DNA from: Cumulibacter manganitolerans
Lineage (GTDB): Bacteria > Actinomycetota > Actinomycetes > Mycobacteriales > Antricoccaceae
Length of the DNA stretch: 64,000 nt
Direction: 5' to 3'
NCBI RefSeq assembly: GCF_009602465.1
Contig: NZ_WBKP01000001.1
Location: forward strand, 84,060-148,059
The notes beneath the pieces were generated by a model, which searched no databases, had not been told where the DNA came from, and saw nothing but the letters and a program-made list of their open reading frames with translations. This document shows, piece by piece, positions 32,605 to 43,123 of this stretch. Positions within the stretch are counted from its first letter, which is position 1, and the number at the start of each line of letters is the position of its first letter. The position numbers were made by a program, and so were the translations under genes.

Positions 32605-34371
32605 CTACCCCAGGAGGTCCTGGGGGATGTCCAGGTGGCGCGCGCGGAGGAACTCGCCGAGGCCCTTGGCCTGGGCATCGAACCGCAACGACGACGACAC
32701 GCCGTCGCCCAGGAAGCCCTCGATGACGAAGTTGACCGCCTGCAGGTTCGGCAGCGGGTACCGGCGGACGGCGAGGTCGTCGATGCCCGGCAGCAGCTCG
32801 CGCAGCCGGGGCGTCGTGAGCGTGGCCTCGAGGAACGCGTAGGCCTCCGGCGTGCGTGCCCACACGCCGACGTTGGCGTGACCGCCCTTGTCGCCCGACC
32901 GGGCGCCGAACAGCCGCCCGAGCGGCACGCGGGTCGTCGCTCCGCCGGTCGGCGGCGCGGACGCCGCTCCCTCGTCGTACGACGGCGCATCCAGCGAGCC
33001 GGCGAGATCAAGCCCGGTCTCGCGGACCTCCACCGCGTCGTCACCGACGTACGCCGTCGCCGTCACCTCGCCGACGTCCACCATGGCGGGGATGTAGGTC
33101 TCGTACGCCGTGGCGCCGCCGGGCGGCGAGGTGGCGTACAGCCCGGGGTACGTCGACAGCCCGGTCTGGATGACCGCGCCGGAGAACGCGCGACCGACGA
33201 GCTTCTCGTTCGAGTCCGCGACCGCGATCCGCAGCAGGGTGGTCGCGGCGCCGAAGGTCTGCGGGTCCTCGGCGTTGCGGCCGAGCAGGTCGACCTCGAC
33301 CCGCTCGAAGGCGTCGCGGCCGCCGGGGATCATGTTCCAGATCGTCTTCTCGGCGATGGCGGCCTTGCCCTCGGGGTCCTCGCCGGTCAGGCACAGCAGC
33401 ATCTGGTTGCGGTAGCCGCCCTCGACGGCCATCGAGACCTTCAGCCCGGACGGCGGACGCTCGCCGCGCACCCCGGAGATCTCGACGCGGTCGGGCGCCT
33501 CCTGGGTGAGGGTGATGCTGTCCAGCCGCGCGGTCGCGTCCGGGTTGGCGTACTGCGGGCCGCCGACCTCGTACAGCAGCTGCGCCTTGACGGTGTCGAC
33601 CGACACCAGGCCGCCGGTGCCGGGATGCTTGGTGATCACCGACGAGCCGTCTCGGCGGATCTCGGCGATGGGGAAGCCGATGCGCTCGATCCCCGGGACC
33701 TCGTCGTAGAAGGAGAAGTTGCCGCCCGTGGCCTGCCCGCCGCACTCGATGACGTGACCGGCGACGATCGCGCCGGCGATCTCGTCGAAGCTGTCGCGTT
33801 GCCAGCCGAACGCCCACGCCGCGGGCCCGACGACCACGGCGGCGTCGGTCACCCGACCGGTCACGACGACGTCCGCGCCGCGCTCCAGGCACGAGGCGAT
33901 CGACCAGCCGCCGAGGTAGGCGTTGGCGGCCAGCGGACGCCGGCCGGCGAGGTCGACGACGTCGCCCCCGTCGAGGTTGGTCAGCGCTCCGCGCTCGATG
34001 AGGTCGGGCACCCGGTCGAGGATGTCGTCGCCGGTCACATAGCCGACGGACGCCGTCAGCCCGAGCCGTTCGGCGACGGCCGTGATCGCGTCGGCGGCGC
34101 CGCGGGGGTTGAGGCCGCCGGCGTTGGAGACGATCTTGATGCCCTTGTCGAGGCAGGTGCCGAGCACCTGCTCGACCTGCGTGACGAAGGTGCCGGCGAA
34201 GCCGGCGGCCGGGTTCTTCGCGAGCTGCCGGCGCAGGATGATCATCGTGAGCTCGGCGAGCCAGTCGCCGGTCAGCACGTCGATGTCGCCGCCCTCGACC
34301 ATCTCCTTGGCGGCCGACAGGCGGTCGCCGAAGAAGCCGCTGCAGTTGGCGACCCGCAACACCTCGGTCAT
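32605..34371 (-). CDS. Acyclic terpene utilisation AtuA family protein (DUF1446)
   Basis: A 588-residue protein of the AtuA/DUF1446 family. It has the N-terminal LRVANCSGFFGDRLSAAKE and IDVLTGDWLAELTM, IVSNAGGLNPRG, then GRVTDAAVVVGPAAW and the C-terminal ARSGDKGGHANVGVWA. In Pseudomonas, AtuA belongs to the citronellol/geraniol degradation cluster, but its reaction is not defined. Its ATG overlaps the biotin-carboxylase stop by four bases, so it is the last gene of a three-gene operon with both acyl-CoA carboxylase subunits. A terpene or branched acyl-CoA route is likely. Confidence 0.9.
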   Translation of the reverse strand: MTEVLRVANCSGFFGDRLSAAKEMVEGGDIDVLTGDWLAELTMIILRRQLAKNPAAGFAGTFVTQVEQVLGTCLDKGIKIVSNAGGLNPRGAADAITAVAERLGLTASVGYVTGDDILDRVPDLIERGALTNLDGGDVVDLAGRRPLAANAYLGGWSIASCLERGADVVVTGRVTDAAVVVGPAAWAFGWQRDSFDEIAGAIVAGHVIECGGQATGGNFSFYDEVPGIERIGFPIAEIRRDGSSVITKHPGTGGLVSVDTVKAQLLYEVGGPQYANPDATARLDSITLTQEAPDRVEISGVRGERPPSGLKVSMAVEGGYRNQMLLCLTGEDPEGKAAIAEKTIWNMIPGGRDAFERVEVDLLGRNAEDPQTFGAATTLLRIAVADSNEKLVGRAFSGAVIQTGLSTYPGLYATSPPGGATAYETYIPAMVDVGEVTATAYVGDDAVEVRETGLDLAGSLDAPSYDEGAASAPPTGGATTRVPLGRLFGARSGDKGGHANVGVWARTPEAYAFLEATLTTPRLRELLPGIDDLAVRRYPLPNLQAVNFVIEGFLGDGVSSSLRFDAQAKGLGEFLRARHLDIPQDLLG

Positions 34372-36338
34372 GATTCCTCCACGACGATCAGCGGCGCCTG
34401 GTAGTCGACCGTGTCGCCGACGCCGACGAGGACCTGCTTGACGACGCCGGCGCCGCCGGCGGCGAGCTTGTGCTCCATCTTCATCGCCTCGAGGACGATC
34501 AGCGTCTGGTCGGCCTTCACCGCGTCGCCCTCGGCGACCTCGATCGAGACGACCAGCCCGGGCAGCGGCGCCTCGATGCTGCCGGCGACGCCGTCCACCT
34601 CGTCCACGGCCGCCAGGTCCACCGGGTGCAGGGCGATGACGCCGTGCGGCGACCGGACGAGGGTCGGGTCGCCCGGGGTCACGGTGAACGCATGCCGCAT
34701 CCCGTCGACCTCGAGCGCGAGGTGGTCACCCTCGCGGCGCGCGACCCGCACCGCAACCGGCTCGCCGTCCGTGGCCAGCAGCCAGCCGCCGTCGCGCTGC
34801 GGGGTCAGCTCGACCGTCACCTCGCCGCCGGCGTACGAGTACGCCGTCGGGATGGGCGCGCTGCGCAGGTTGCGGAAGCCGACCGGTGCGAAGGCCTGCA
34901 CGGTGGGTGAGGTGGGCGCGGCGAGCAGGTCGGCGAGGCTGGCCGCGAGCGCCGCGCGGCGCACGTCCTCCTCGTCGGCGGCAACGCCGACCAGCTCGGG
35001 ACGGCGATCGAGGAAGTCGGTCCCCACCGACGACTCGGCGAACTCGGGGTCGTCGAGGATGGCCAGCAGCTGCGGGATGTTGGTGCTGATGCCGGTCACC
35101 TCGACCGCGCGCAACGCCTTTGCCAGCAGCGCGATCGCGGCGTCCCGGTCGACGCCGTGCGCCACCGCCTTGGCGATCATCGAGTCGAAGCGGACACTGA
35201 CCTCGCTGCCGGAGCGGACGCCGATCTCCCAGCGCACGCCGGGCACGTCCGGCGCGGACCAGTGCGGGATCCGGCCGGGGGAGGGCAGATAGCCGCGGGC
35301 CGGATCCTCGGCGTAGATGCGCGCCTCGATCGCGTGCCCGTCGAACGGGACGTCGCCGAACAGCCGCTCGGGCAGCGGCTCGCCCTCGGCGATCCGGATC
35401 TGCTGCTCGACCAGGTCGATGCCGACCACCTCCTCGGTGACGGCGTGCTCGACCTGCAGGCGGGTGTTCATCTCGAGGAACGCGAAGCCGTGGTCGAACG
35501 CGAGGAACTCGACGGTTCCCGCACCGACGTACCCGATCTGCTTGGCCAGCGCGACGGCCGCCTGGCAGATCTGCTCGGCGAGCTCGGGCGAGGTGGTGCG
35601 CGGTGCGGGTGCCTCCTCGATGATCTTCTGGTGGCGGCGCTGCACCGAGCAGTCGCGGGTGCCGAGGTGGACGACGTCGCCCTCCAGGTCACCGAGCACC
35701 TGCACCTCGATGTGCCGCGGGCCCTCCAGGTAGCGCTCGACGAACAGCGTGCCGTCGCCGAACGCCGACTCCGCGCCGCGGCGCGCCGTCTCGAGGGCGC
35801 GGGTGAGGCCGTCGGTCGAGTCGAGCCGGACCATGCCCTTGCCGCCGCCGCCGGCGGACGGCTTGACCAGCAGCGGGGTGGGCAGTGCCTCGATCTGCGC
35901 GATCGCCGCCGCGACGTCGTCGCCGACGGTGACGCTGTCGAGCACCGGGACCCCGGCCTCGGCCGCGATCTCCTTGGCGCCGATCTTGCCGCCCATCGCC
36001 TCGATGGCCGCGGGCGTCGGGCCGATCCAGGTGAGGCCGGCGTCGATCACCGCCTGGGCGAAGGCCGCGTTCTCGGCGAGGAACCCGTAGCCGGGGTGGA
36101 CGGCGTCCGCGCCGGTGCGGCGGCACGCGGCGATGATCGCCTCGATCGACAGGTAGGGCGACGACCTCGAGTCGTCGCCGAGCGCGACCGCGAGGTCGAC
36201 GTCGTCCAGGTACCGCGAGTCGGCGTCGCTGGAGGAGTACACCCCGACGGTGCGGATGCCCAGCCGGGCCGCGGTGCGCGCCACGCGGGAGACGATCTCG
36301 CCGCGGTTGGCGACGAGGATGCAGGAGATACGGGTCAT
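34368..36338 (-). CDS. Acyl-CoA carboxylase biotin carboxylase/BCCP (alpha) subunit
   Basis: A 656-residue alpha subunit. The biotin carboxylase part (residues 1-450) has VANRGEIVSRVARTAARLGI, the ATP-grasp loop KPSAGGGGKGM, EMNTRLQVEHAVTEEV and the basic active-site residues. The C-terminal BCCP domain carries the biotinyl lysine K620 in LEAMKMEHKL. It carboxylates biotin with ATP and bicarbonate for the partner carboxyltransferase encoded seven bases upstream. Relatives act on acetyl-, propionyl-, 3-methylcrotonyl- or geranyl-CoA (AtuF). The AtuA neighbour favours a branched substrate, which is inference. Confidence 0.95.
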   Translation of the reverse strand: MTRISCILVANRGEIVSRVARTAARLGIRTVGVYSSSDADSRYLDDVDLAVALGDDSRSSPYLSIEAIIAACRRTGADAVHPGYGFLAENAAFAQAVIDAGLTWIGPTPAAIEAMGGKIGAKEIAAEAGVPVLDSVTVGDDVAAAIAQIEALPTPLLVKPSAGGGGKGMVRLDSTDGLTRALETARRGAESAFGDGTLFVERYLEGPRHIEVQVLGDLEGDVVHLGTRDCSVQRRHQKIIEEAPAPRTTSPELAEQICQAAVALAKQIGYVGAGTVEFLAFDHGFAFLEMNTRLQVEHAVTEEVVGIDLVEQQIRIAEGEPLPERLFGDVPFDGHAIEARIYAEDPARGYLPSPGRIPHWSAPDVPGVRWEIGVRSGSEVSVRFDSMIAKAVAHGVDRDAAIALLAKALRAVEVTGISTNIPQLLAILDDPEFAESSVGTDFLDRRPELVGVAADEEDVRRAALAASLADLLAAPTSPTVQAFAPVGFRNLRSAPIPTAYSYAGGEVTVELTPQRDGGWLLATDGEPVAVRVARREGDHLALEVDGMRHAFTVTPGDPTLVRSPHGVIALHPVDLAAVDEVDGVAGSIEAPLPGLVVSIEVAEGDAVKADQTLIVLEAMKMEHKLAAGGAGVVKQVLVGVGDTVDYQAPLIVVEES

Positions 36339-36345
36339 CGTGGCC

Positions 36346-37938
36346 TCACATCCGGAACGCGGCGTAGCCGCGCTCAGCGTCGGTCGGGTTGCCGCGGGCC
36401 GCGGACATCGCGATCCCGAGCACGGTGCGGGTGTCGCGCGGGTCGATGATCCCGTCGTCCCACAGCTGGCCGGTGGCGTACAGCGCGGTGGACTCCTTGT
36501 CGATCTGCGCCTCGACGACGGCGCGGGCCTTGGCCTCGGCGTCCTCGTCGACCGGCCTGCCGGAGGCCTTGGCGGCGTTCTGCCGGACGATCGACAGCAC
36601 GCCGGCGAGCTGCTTGCCGCCCATCACGGCGATCTTGTGGGTCGGCCAGGAGAACACGAACCGCGGGTCGTACGCGCGCCCGCTCATCGCGTAGTTGCCG
36701 GCGCCGTAGGAGTTGCCGACCATCAGCGAGAAGTGCGGCACCGAGGAGTTCGAGACCGCGTTGATCAGCTTCGAGCCGTCCTTGATGATGCCGCCCTGCT
36801 CGTAGCGGGTGCCCACCATGAAGCCGGTGATGTTGTGGATGAACAGCAGCGGGATCGACTGCTGGTTGCACAGCTGGATGAAGTGCGCGCCCTTCTGCGA
36901 CTCCTCGCTGAACAGGATCCCGTTGTTGCCCAAGATGCCGATGTCGCGGCCGTGCAGGCGCGCCCACCCGCAGACGAGGTTGCCGCCGTACAGCGGCTTG
37001 AACTCCTCGAACTCCGAGCCGTCGACGGTCCGGGCGATCACCTCGCGGATGTCGTACGGCGTCCGCGGGTCGACCGACGGGACGCCGAGCAGCTCCTCGG
37101 CGTCGTACACCGGGTCCGGGCCGGTCAGGCCGTCGGGCGCCGGGCGCGACATGCGCAGGTGGCGCATGATCTGCCGGCCCAGCGCGATCGCCTCGTGCTC
37201 GTCGCGGGCGAGGTAGTCCGCGCTGCCGGACTGCCGGGCGTGCATCTCGGCGCCGCCGAGGGTCTCCTCGTCGGCGTCCTCGTTGGTCGCCATCTTGACC
37301 AGCGGGGGGCCGCCGAGGAACACCTGGGCGCCGCCCTTGACGAACACCGTGTAGTCGCTCATCCCGGGGACGTAGGCGCCGCCGGCGGTGGACGAGCCGA
37401 ACACGAGCGCGATCGTCGGGACGCCGTTCTTGGACAGCCGGCTGATCTCCTTGAAGGAGGCGCCGCCCGGCACGAAGATCTGCGACTGGAACGGCAGGTC
37501 GGCGCCGCCGGACTCGGTGAGGTTGATCAGCGGGAGCTTGTTGCGCCGCGCGACCTCGTAGCCCCGCAGCCCCTTGGCGACGCTCACCGGCGACTGGGAG
37601 CCGCCGCGGATGGTGGGGTCGTTGGCCATGATGAGGCACTCGGTGCCCTCCACGACGCCGACGGCCGTGACGACGCCGCCGCCGAGCGGGTGCTCGGTGC
37701 CGTAGCCGGCCAGCGGCGACAGCTCCAGCAGCGCCGAGCCGCGGTCGACGAGCAGCTCCACGCGCTCGCGGGCGAGCAGCTTGCCGCGCTGGCGGTGCCG
37801 AGCGACGTATTTCTCACCTCCGCCGGCCAGAACCTTCGTATTCTCGGCGTTGATCTCGCCTAGCATGTCCAGCATCGCTTCGCGGTTCGCTGTGTACTCG
37901 CGGGATCTGGTGTCGAGCCGTGAATGGATCGGCGGCAC
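36346..37938 (-). CDS. Acyl-CoA carboxylase carboxyltransferase (beta) subunit
   Basis: A 530-residue carboxyltransferase that moves CO2 from biotin to an acyl-CoA, with about the length of methylcrotonyl-CoA carboxylase beta or AtuC. The N-half has HRQRGKLLARERVELLVD and the C-half the oxyanion region NSYGAGNYAMSGRAYDPRF and PTHKIAVMGGKQLAGVL. I chose the GTG at 37938, with GGAGG four bases upstream and the expected N-terminus PPIHSRLD. An in-frame ATG at 37998 would place the start inside the operator. It is first in the operon and is divergent from the TetR gene. Confidence 0.93.
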   Translation of the reverse strand: MPPIHSRLDTRSREYTANREAMLDMLGEINAENTKVLAGGGEKYVARHRQRGKLLARERVELLVDRGSALLELSPLAGYGTEHPLGGGVVTAVGVVEGTECLIMANDPTIRGGSQSPVSVAKGLRGYEVARRNKLPLINLTESGGADLPFQSQIFVPGGASFKEISRLSKNGVPTIALVFGSSTAGGAYVPGMSDYTVFVKGGAQVFLGGPPLVKMATNEDADEETLGGAEMHARQSGSADYLARDEHEAIALGRQIMRHLRMSRPAPDGLTGPDPVYDAEELLGVPSVDPRTPYDIREVIARTVDGSEFEEFKPLYGGNLVCGWARLHGRDIGILGNNGILFSEESQKGAHFIQLCNQQSIPLLFIHNITGFMVGTRYEQGGIIKDGSKLINAVSNSSVPHFSLMVGNSYGAGNYAMSGRAYDPRFVFSWPTHKIAVMGGKQLAGVLSIVRQNAAKASGRPVDEDAEAKARAVVEAQIDKESTALYATGQLWDDGIIDPRDTRTVLGIAMSAARGNPTDAERGYAAFRM

Positions 37939-37997
37939 AGGCCCTCCAAGGGACGAGGTGGATTGGTGCGGCGCTCCCGGCCACTCTGGTGCAAACA

Positions 37998-38011
37998 TGA
38001 CAAGGGTGTCA
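37998..38011. promoter_or_regulatory. Palindromic operator candidate for the TetR gene
   Basis: TGACA-AGGG-TGTCA, a perfect 5-bp inverted repeat in the 113-base divergent gap between the carboxyltransferase and tetR genes. On the minus strand it overlaps a good -35 (TTGACA). Binding here would block both promoters. Confidence 0.6.
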
Positions 38012-38051
38012 AGTCGCGTTAGGCTGGGTCAGGAGAGAGGGAGTCGACGCC

Positions 38052-38702
38052 ATGACCAAGCCACCGCCGGCGGCACTGACGGACGCGCATTCCGTCCTCG
38101 CCGAGACGCAGCCGGCGACCGAGCGTGGACGTCGCAAGCGCGCCGCGATCGTCGCCGCGGCCCGGGAGGTCTTCGAGGAGTCCGGCTTCAAGGACGCCCG
38201 GATCGCCGACATCGCCAAGAAGGCCGGTGCGTCGTACGGCTCCTTCTACACGTACTTCGAGTCGAAGGAAGAGATCTTCCGCGAGGTCGTGCGCGAGGTG
38301 ACCAGCGAGATGTTCGAGTTCTCGCGGCCGCGCACCGCCAGCGACGACCCGGTCGAGCGCATCGAGGTGGCCAACCGCAAGTACGTGGAGGCCTATGCGC
38401 GCAACGCCCGCATGATGACCGTCATGGTCGAGGTGACGGCGTACGACGACTTCACCCGCCAGCTGTCGGTCGAGATCCGCGAGCGGTTCGTGACCCGCAA
38501 CGCCGAGGGCATCAAGCGCCTGCAGTCCCAGGGCCTGGTCGACAAGAAGATCGACCCGCGCGTCGCCGCCGACGTCCTCGGCGGCATGATCGAGCGCTTC
38601 GCGCAGATCTGGGTCGAGTCGCGGACGCAGGCCGAGATCGACGCAGCCGTCCCGATCCTCACCCGGATCTGGACCCGCGGCCTCGGCCTCGCCGAGAACT
38701 GA
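38052..38702 (+). CDS. TetR family transcriptional regulator
   Basis: A 216-residue repressor-type regulator. The N-terminal helix-turn-helix (about residues 27-75) has KRAAIVAAAREVFEESGFKDARIADIAKKAGASYGSFYTYFESKEE in family order. The C-terminal ligand domain has no recognisable signature. The ATG at 38052 is preceded by GGAGAGAGGGAG. It is divergent from the AtuA/carboxylase operon with a shared palindrome between them, so it probably controls that operon and itself in response to an acyl-CoA or terpene-derived ligand. Confidence 0.93.
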   Translation: MTKPPPAALTDAHSVLAETQPATERGRRKRAAIVAAAREVFEESGFKDARIADIAKKAGASYGSFYTYFESKEEIFREVVREVTSEMFEFSRPRTASDDPVERIEVANRKYVEAYARNARMMTVMVEVTAYDDFTRQLSVEIRERFVTRNAEGIKRLQSQGLVDKKIDPRVAADVLGGMIERFAQIWVESRTQAEIDAAVPILTRIWTRGLGLAEN

Positions 38703-38707
38703 TCCGA

Positions 38708-38728
38708 CCACGGGCGGTCTTCCCGTGG
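38708..38728 (+). terminator. Short hairpin after the tetR gene
   Basis: CCACGGG-N7-CCCGTGG, a 7-bp stem with a 7-base loop, six bases after the tetR stop. There is no T-run, so it is a weak terminator candidate. Confidence 0.4.
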
Positions 38729-38906
38729 CACGGATCCGGCCGTGGAGGCGCGGCTTCGCGAGGCCGATCCGGGCCGGTCGTCGCGTTCCTCCGCCGGACC
38801 AGACCTGGCGGCGCGGCCTCGTGCGGCTCACCTGCCCCGCCGGCTGGGCTTTCCCGGCTCGTCGGCAGCGCCTAGGGTCTGGGTCATCGACGACAGGAGC
38901 AGGCCG

Positions 38907-39734
38907 ATGACGCAGATCAACCTTCCGATGCCGAGCCGCCGGCCGCAGGACACGCCGCCCGCGCGGCTCGAGGCGGGGAGCACCGACTGGGCCGCCCTGA
39001 TGGACCGGCTCAACGCCCTCCTGCGGCTGCGCACCACGCCGGTCGCGATGAAGCTCTTCGAGACGGTCGAGGAGATGGAGGCCGTACCGAAGATCCGCCG
39101 TCCGAAGGCGATCCACACGACCGATCAGATCGTCGCGCAGGCGGCCCGGATCGGCTTCACCATGGGCATCACCAACGACGACCTTGTCGGGCCGCAGTGC
39201 GGCGCCGTGATCGGCCTGCACCCCCGCGACGAGCAGTGGCTCTCCGGTGACCGGATGGCCGGGGTGTGGTTCGCCGACCAGGAGCAGGCGTCGCTGCACC
39301 AGCACGCGATGGACACCGTCCCGGACGGCATCTACCAGGCGATGGCGGTGTCACCGGTGAGCAGCGGCCGGCTCGACCCGCCGGACGTCGTGCTGATCTA
39401 CGCGACGCCGGCGCAGTCGATCCTGATGATCAACGGGCTGCAGTGGGCGGGCTACAAGAAGTTCGAGTGGTCGTGCGTGGGGGAGTCCTCCTGTGCGGAC
39501 TCGTGGGGTCGCGCGCTCGCGCGCCGCGAGCCGTCCATGTCGATCCCTTGCTACGCCGAGCGCCGGTACGGCGGCGTCCTCGAGGACGAGCTGCTGCTCG
39601 CGCTGCCGCCGGAGTACCTCCCGGGCATGCTCGACGGGCTGGATGCGCTCAGCCGCAACGGCTTCCGGTACCCGATCCCGCAGTACGGCATCCAGAGCGA
39701 CGCGCGGGCCGGCCTCGGCGCCTCATACGGCTGA
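38907..39734 (+). CDS. DUF169 family protein
   Basis: A 275-residue cytosolic protein of the DUF169 family, whose function is not established. Visible features are LRLRTTPVAMKLFETVEEM, GPQCGAVIGLHPRDEQWLSGDRMAGVWF, DVVLIYATPAQSILMINGLQW and a C-terminal SIPCYAERRYGG. Cysteines at CGAV, SCVGESSCAD and PCYAERR are spaced widely; the family tends to conserve such residues, perhaps for metal or cofactor binding (inference). The ATG at 38907 has AGGAG upstream. It stands alone between tetR and a convergent ligase gene. Confidence 0.85.
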   Translation: MTQINLPMPSRRPQDTPPARLEAGSTDWAALMDRLNALLRLRTTPVAMKLFETVEEMEAVPKIRRPKAIHTTDQIVAQAARIGFTMGITNDDLVGPQCGAVIGLHPRDEQWLSGDRMAGVWFADQEQASLHQHAMDTVPDGIYQAMAVSPVSSGRLDPPDVVLIYATPAQSILMINGLQWAGYKKFEWSCVGESSCADSWGRALARREPSMSIPCYAERRYGGVLEDELLLALPPEYLPGMLDGLDALSRNGFRYPIPQYGIQSDARAGLGASYG

Positions 39735-39794
39735 CCCGCCTCGGCGCGCGGCTGTGGGGACTTCGCCCGCAGCCGCTCGGCGCGGCCGAGCCAC

Positions 39795-39869
39795 TCCGGA
39801 AAACGTCACCCTGGAGACGCCTTGGCCACTCCGGGTGCGCAAGGCCCCGCAATCGCGACGGTTTCCGGG
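39795..39869. repeat. Palindromic repeat family A, copy 5
   Basis: Begins TCCGGAAAACGTCACCCTGG and ends CGCGACGGTTTCCGGG, with GGCCACTCCGGGTG in the centre. It lies between the convergent DUF169 and AMP-ligase genes. Confidence 0.75.
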
Positions 39870-39947
39870 CGACCCCAGGGAGACGGGGTCGTGGGATGCG
39901 CGCGTCGGGTGCTTGTGGGGCCGCTTCGGAGCGCTTGGACGGCGCGG

Positions 39948-41531
39948 CTAGGTGAGCTTGCGCAGCTCGTGCTTCTGCACCTTGCCGGTCGCGGTCTTGG
40001 GCAGCGCCTTGACCAGCTCGACCCGCTTGGGCACCTTGAAGCCGCCGAGGCGCTCCTTGCAGTGCGCGATGACGCCCTCGGGCGTGACGTCGGTGCCGTC
40101 GGTGACGACGAACGCGGTGACCGCCTCGCCCCAGCGGTCGTCCGGGACGCCGATCACGCCGCAGTCGACGATGTGCGGATGCTCCAGGATGGTCCGCTCG
40201 ACCTCCATGGACGACACGTTCTCACCGCCGGACTTGATCATGTCCTTCGAGCGGTCGGTGAACCAGACGACTCCGTCGTCGTCCTTGTAGCCGAGGTCGC
40301 CGGTGCGCAGCCAGCCGCCGCGGAACACCTCGGTGTTCACCTCGCCGCGGTTCCAGTAGCCGCGCATCACCTGGGCGCCGCGGTACACGATCTCGCCGTG
40401 CTCGCCGCGCGGCACCAGGGTGCCCTCGGGCGAGATGATCCGGGTGTCGACGGTGCACACCGGCGGCCCCCAGGACGCCGTGGCGGTGAACTCGTGCTCC
40501 GGGAACTGGAACACCGTCGGCGGCACGCACTCGGTCATTCCGGAGCCCAGCAGCGCGTGCCCGTTGGGGAACAGCGCCTTGATCCGCTTGATGCGCTCAT
40601 CGGGCATCTGCGCCATCGCGTACATGCAGAACCGGACGCTGTCGTAGGTCTTGCCCTTGGTGCGCGGGTTCTGCAGCAGCAGCTCGTACATGTGCGGCAG
40701 CAGCATGATGTGCGTGAGCCCGTCGTTCTCCAGCGAGTCGACGAACTGGTCGGGATCGAACCCCGGCAGCGCGACGACTGTGCCGCCGGTGGCCAGCGTG
40801 GGCATCGTCAGCACGTTCAGCGCGGTGGTGTGGAACATCGGCACGATCACGCCGAACACGCTCGGCTCGTTGCTCCACCGGTGGCCGGCCGTGATGGCGG
40901 TCGTCAGGCAGGCCACCACGACGGACACGTGGCTGGTCAGCACGCCCTTCGGCCGGGACGTCGTTCCGCTGGAGTACAGGCACTGCAGGATGTCGCGGTC
41001 GTCGACCTGCACCTCCAGCAGCGATCCGTCGCCGTCGGCGAGGTCGTCCCACGACACCGTGTCGATGCCGCCGACCTGCGCGGGCGCGTCGCCGCGGACG
41101 ACGATGCGGGTGACCTGCGGCAGCTCGGCGATGATCTGCTCCACGATGCCGAGGTACGGGCTGTCGACCACGAGCGTGCCGACCTCGGCGTCGGCGAGGC
41201 AGAACCGGATCTCGTCGGGTGCCTGCGCGAGGTTGATCGGCAGGCTGATGATCCCCGCCTTCGCGCACCCGTAGTACGTGGCCATGAACTGCCACGAGTT
41301 GCCCATGATGAACCCGACCGGCTCCTGGCGGCGTACGCCGAGGCCGAGCAGGCCGCGGCCGACGGCGTTCGCCGTGCGCTCGAGCTCGGCGTAGGTGACC
41401 GTCCCGGCCGCGTCCTTGATGGCCACGCGGTCGGGGAACTGCTCGGCGGAGCGGGTCAGCATGTCACCGACCACGCACCTCCCCGCGAGGTTGTAGTCGA
41501 GCGCGGACACGCCGGAGACATCGGGCTGCAT
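39948..41531 (-). CDS. AMP-binding acyl-CoA synthetase (FadD-type)
   Basis: A 527-residue adenylate-forming acyl-CoA ligase. It has the phosphate loop CLYSSGTTSRPKGVLTSH (with S in place of the more usual G), HALLGSGMTECVPP, the WLRTGDLGYKDDDGVVWFTDRSKDMI hinge and the C-terminal PKTATGKVQKHELR with the catalytic lysine. I chose the ATG at 41531, which has GAGGAGG seven bases upstream; the frame remains open further upstream without similarity. It is divergent from fumC. The acid it activates is unknown. Confidence 0.93.
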   Translation of the reverse strand: MQPDVSGVSALDYNLAGRCVVGDMLTRSAEQFPDRVAIKDAAGTVTYAELERTANAVGRGLLGLGVRRQEPVGFIMGNSWQFMATYYGCAKAGIISLPINLAQAPDEIRFCLADAEVGTLVVDSPYLGIVEQIIAELPQVTRIVVRGDAPAQVGGIDTVSWDDLADGDGSLLEVQVDDRDILQCLYSSGTTSRPKGVLTSHVSVVVACLTTAITAGHRWSNEPSVFGVIVPMFHTTALNVLTMPTLATGGTVVALPGFDPDQFVDSLENDGLTHIMLLPHMYELLLQNPRTKGKTYDSVRFCMYAMAQMPDERIKRIKALFPNGHALLGSGMTECVPPTVFQFPEHEFTATASWGPPVCTVDTRIISPEGTLVPRGEHGEIVYRGAQVMRGYWNRGEVNTEVFRGGWLRTGDLGYKDDDGVVWFTDRSKDMIKSGGENVSSMEVERTILEHPHIVDCGVIGVPDDRWGEAVTAFVVTDGTDVTPEGVIAHCKERLGGFKVPKRVELVKALPKTATGKVQKHELRKLT

Positions 41532-41653
41532 GGGACCTCCTCGTTGGGCTTGCCGTGATTGTGCCTGATGACGCCCGGTTTGCCACCGTCCGTGGACGGA
41601 CGCCCGCGCGGGGCGGGTAACGCCGAAGGACCGATGAGGCATACGGTCGGGGC

Positions 41654-43048
<1,395 letters not shown>

Positions 43049-43089
43049 GCGGCGCGGCCGGTGGATTCCGTCTCGTCGGCTTGCATGCT

Positions 43090-43111
43090 AACTTGACACG
43101 CAAGTCAACTT
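43090..43111. promoter_or_regulatory. Operator-like inverted repeat before the acyl-CoA dehydrogenase
   Basis: AANTTGAC-N6-GTCAANTT (TTGAC at 43093-43097, GTCAA at 43104-43108), 12 bases before the start codon. It overlaps a region where a promoter or leader must lie. A regulator for the fatty-acid operon probably binds here, but none is adjacent. Confidence 0.5.
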
Positions 43112-43123
43112 GGGGAGTCTCGT

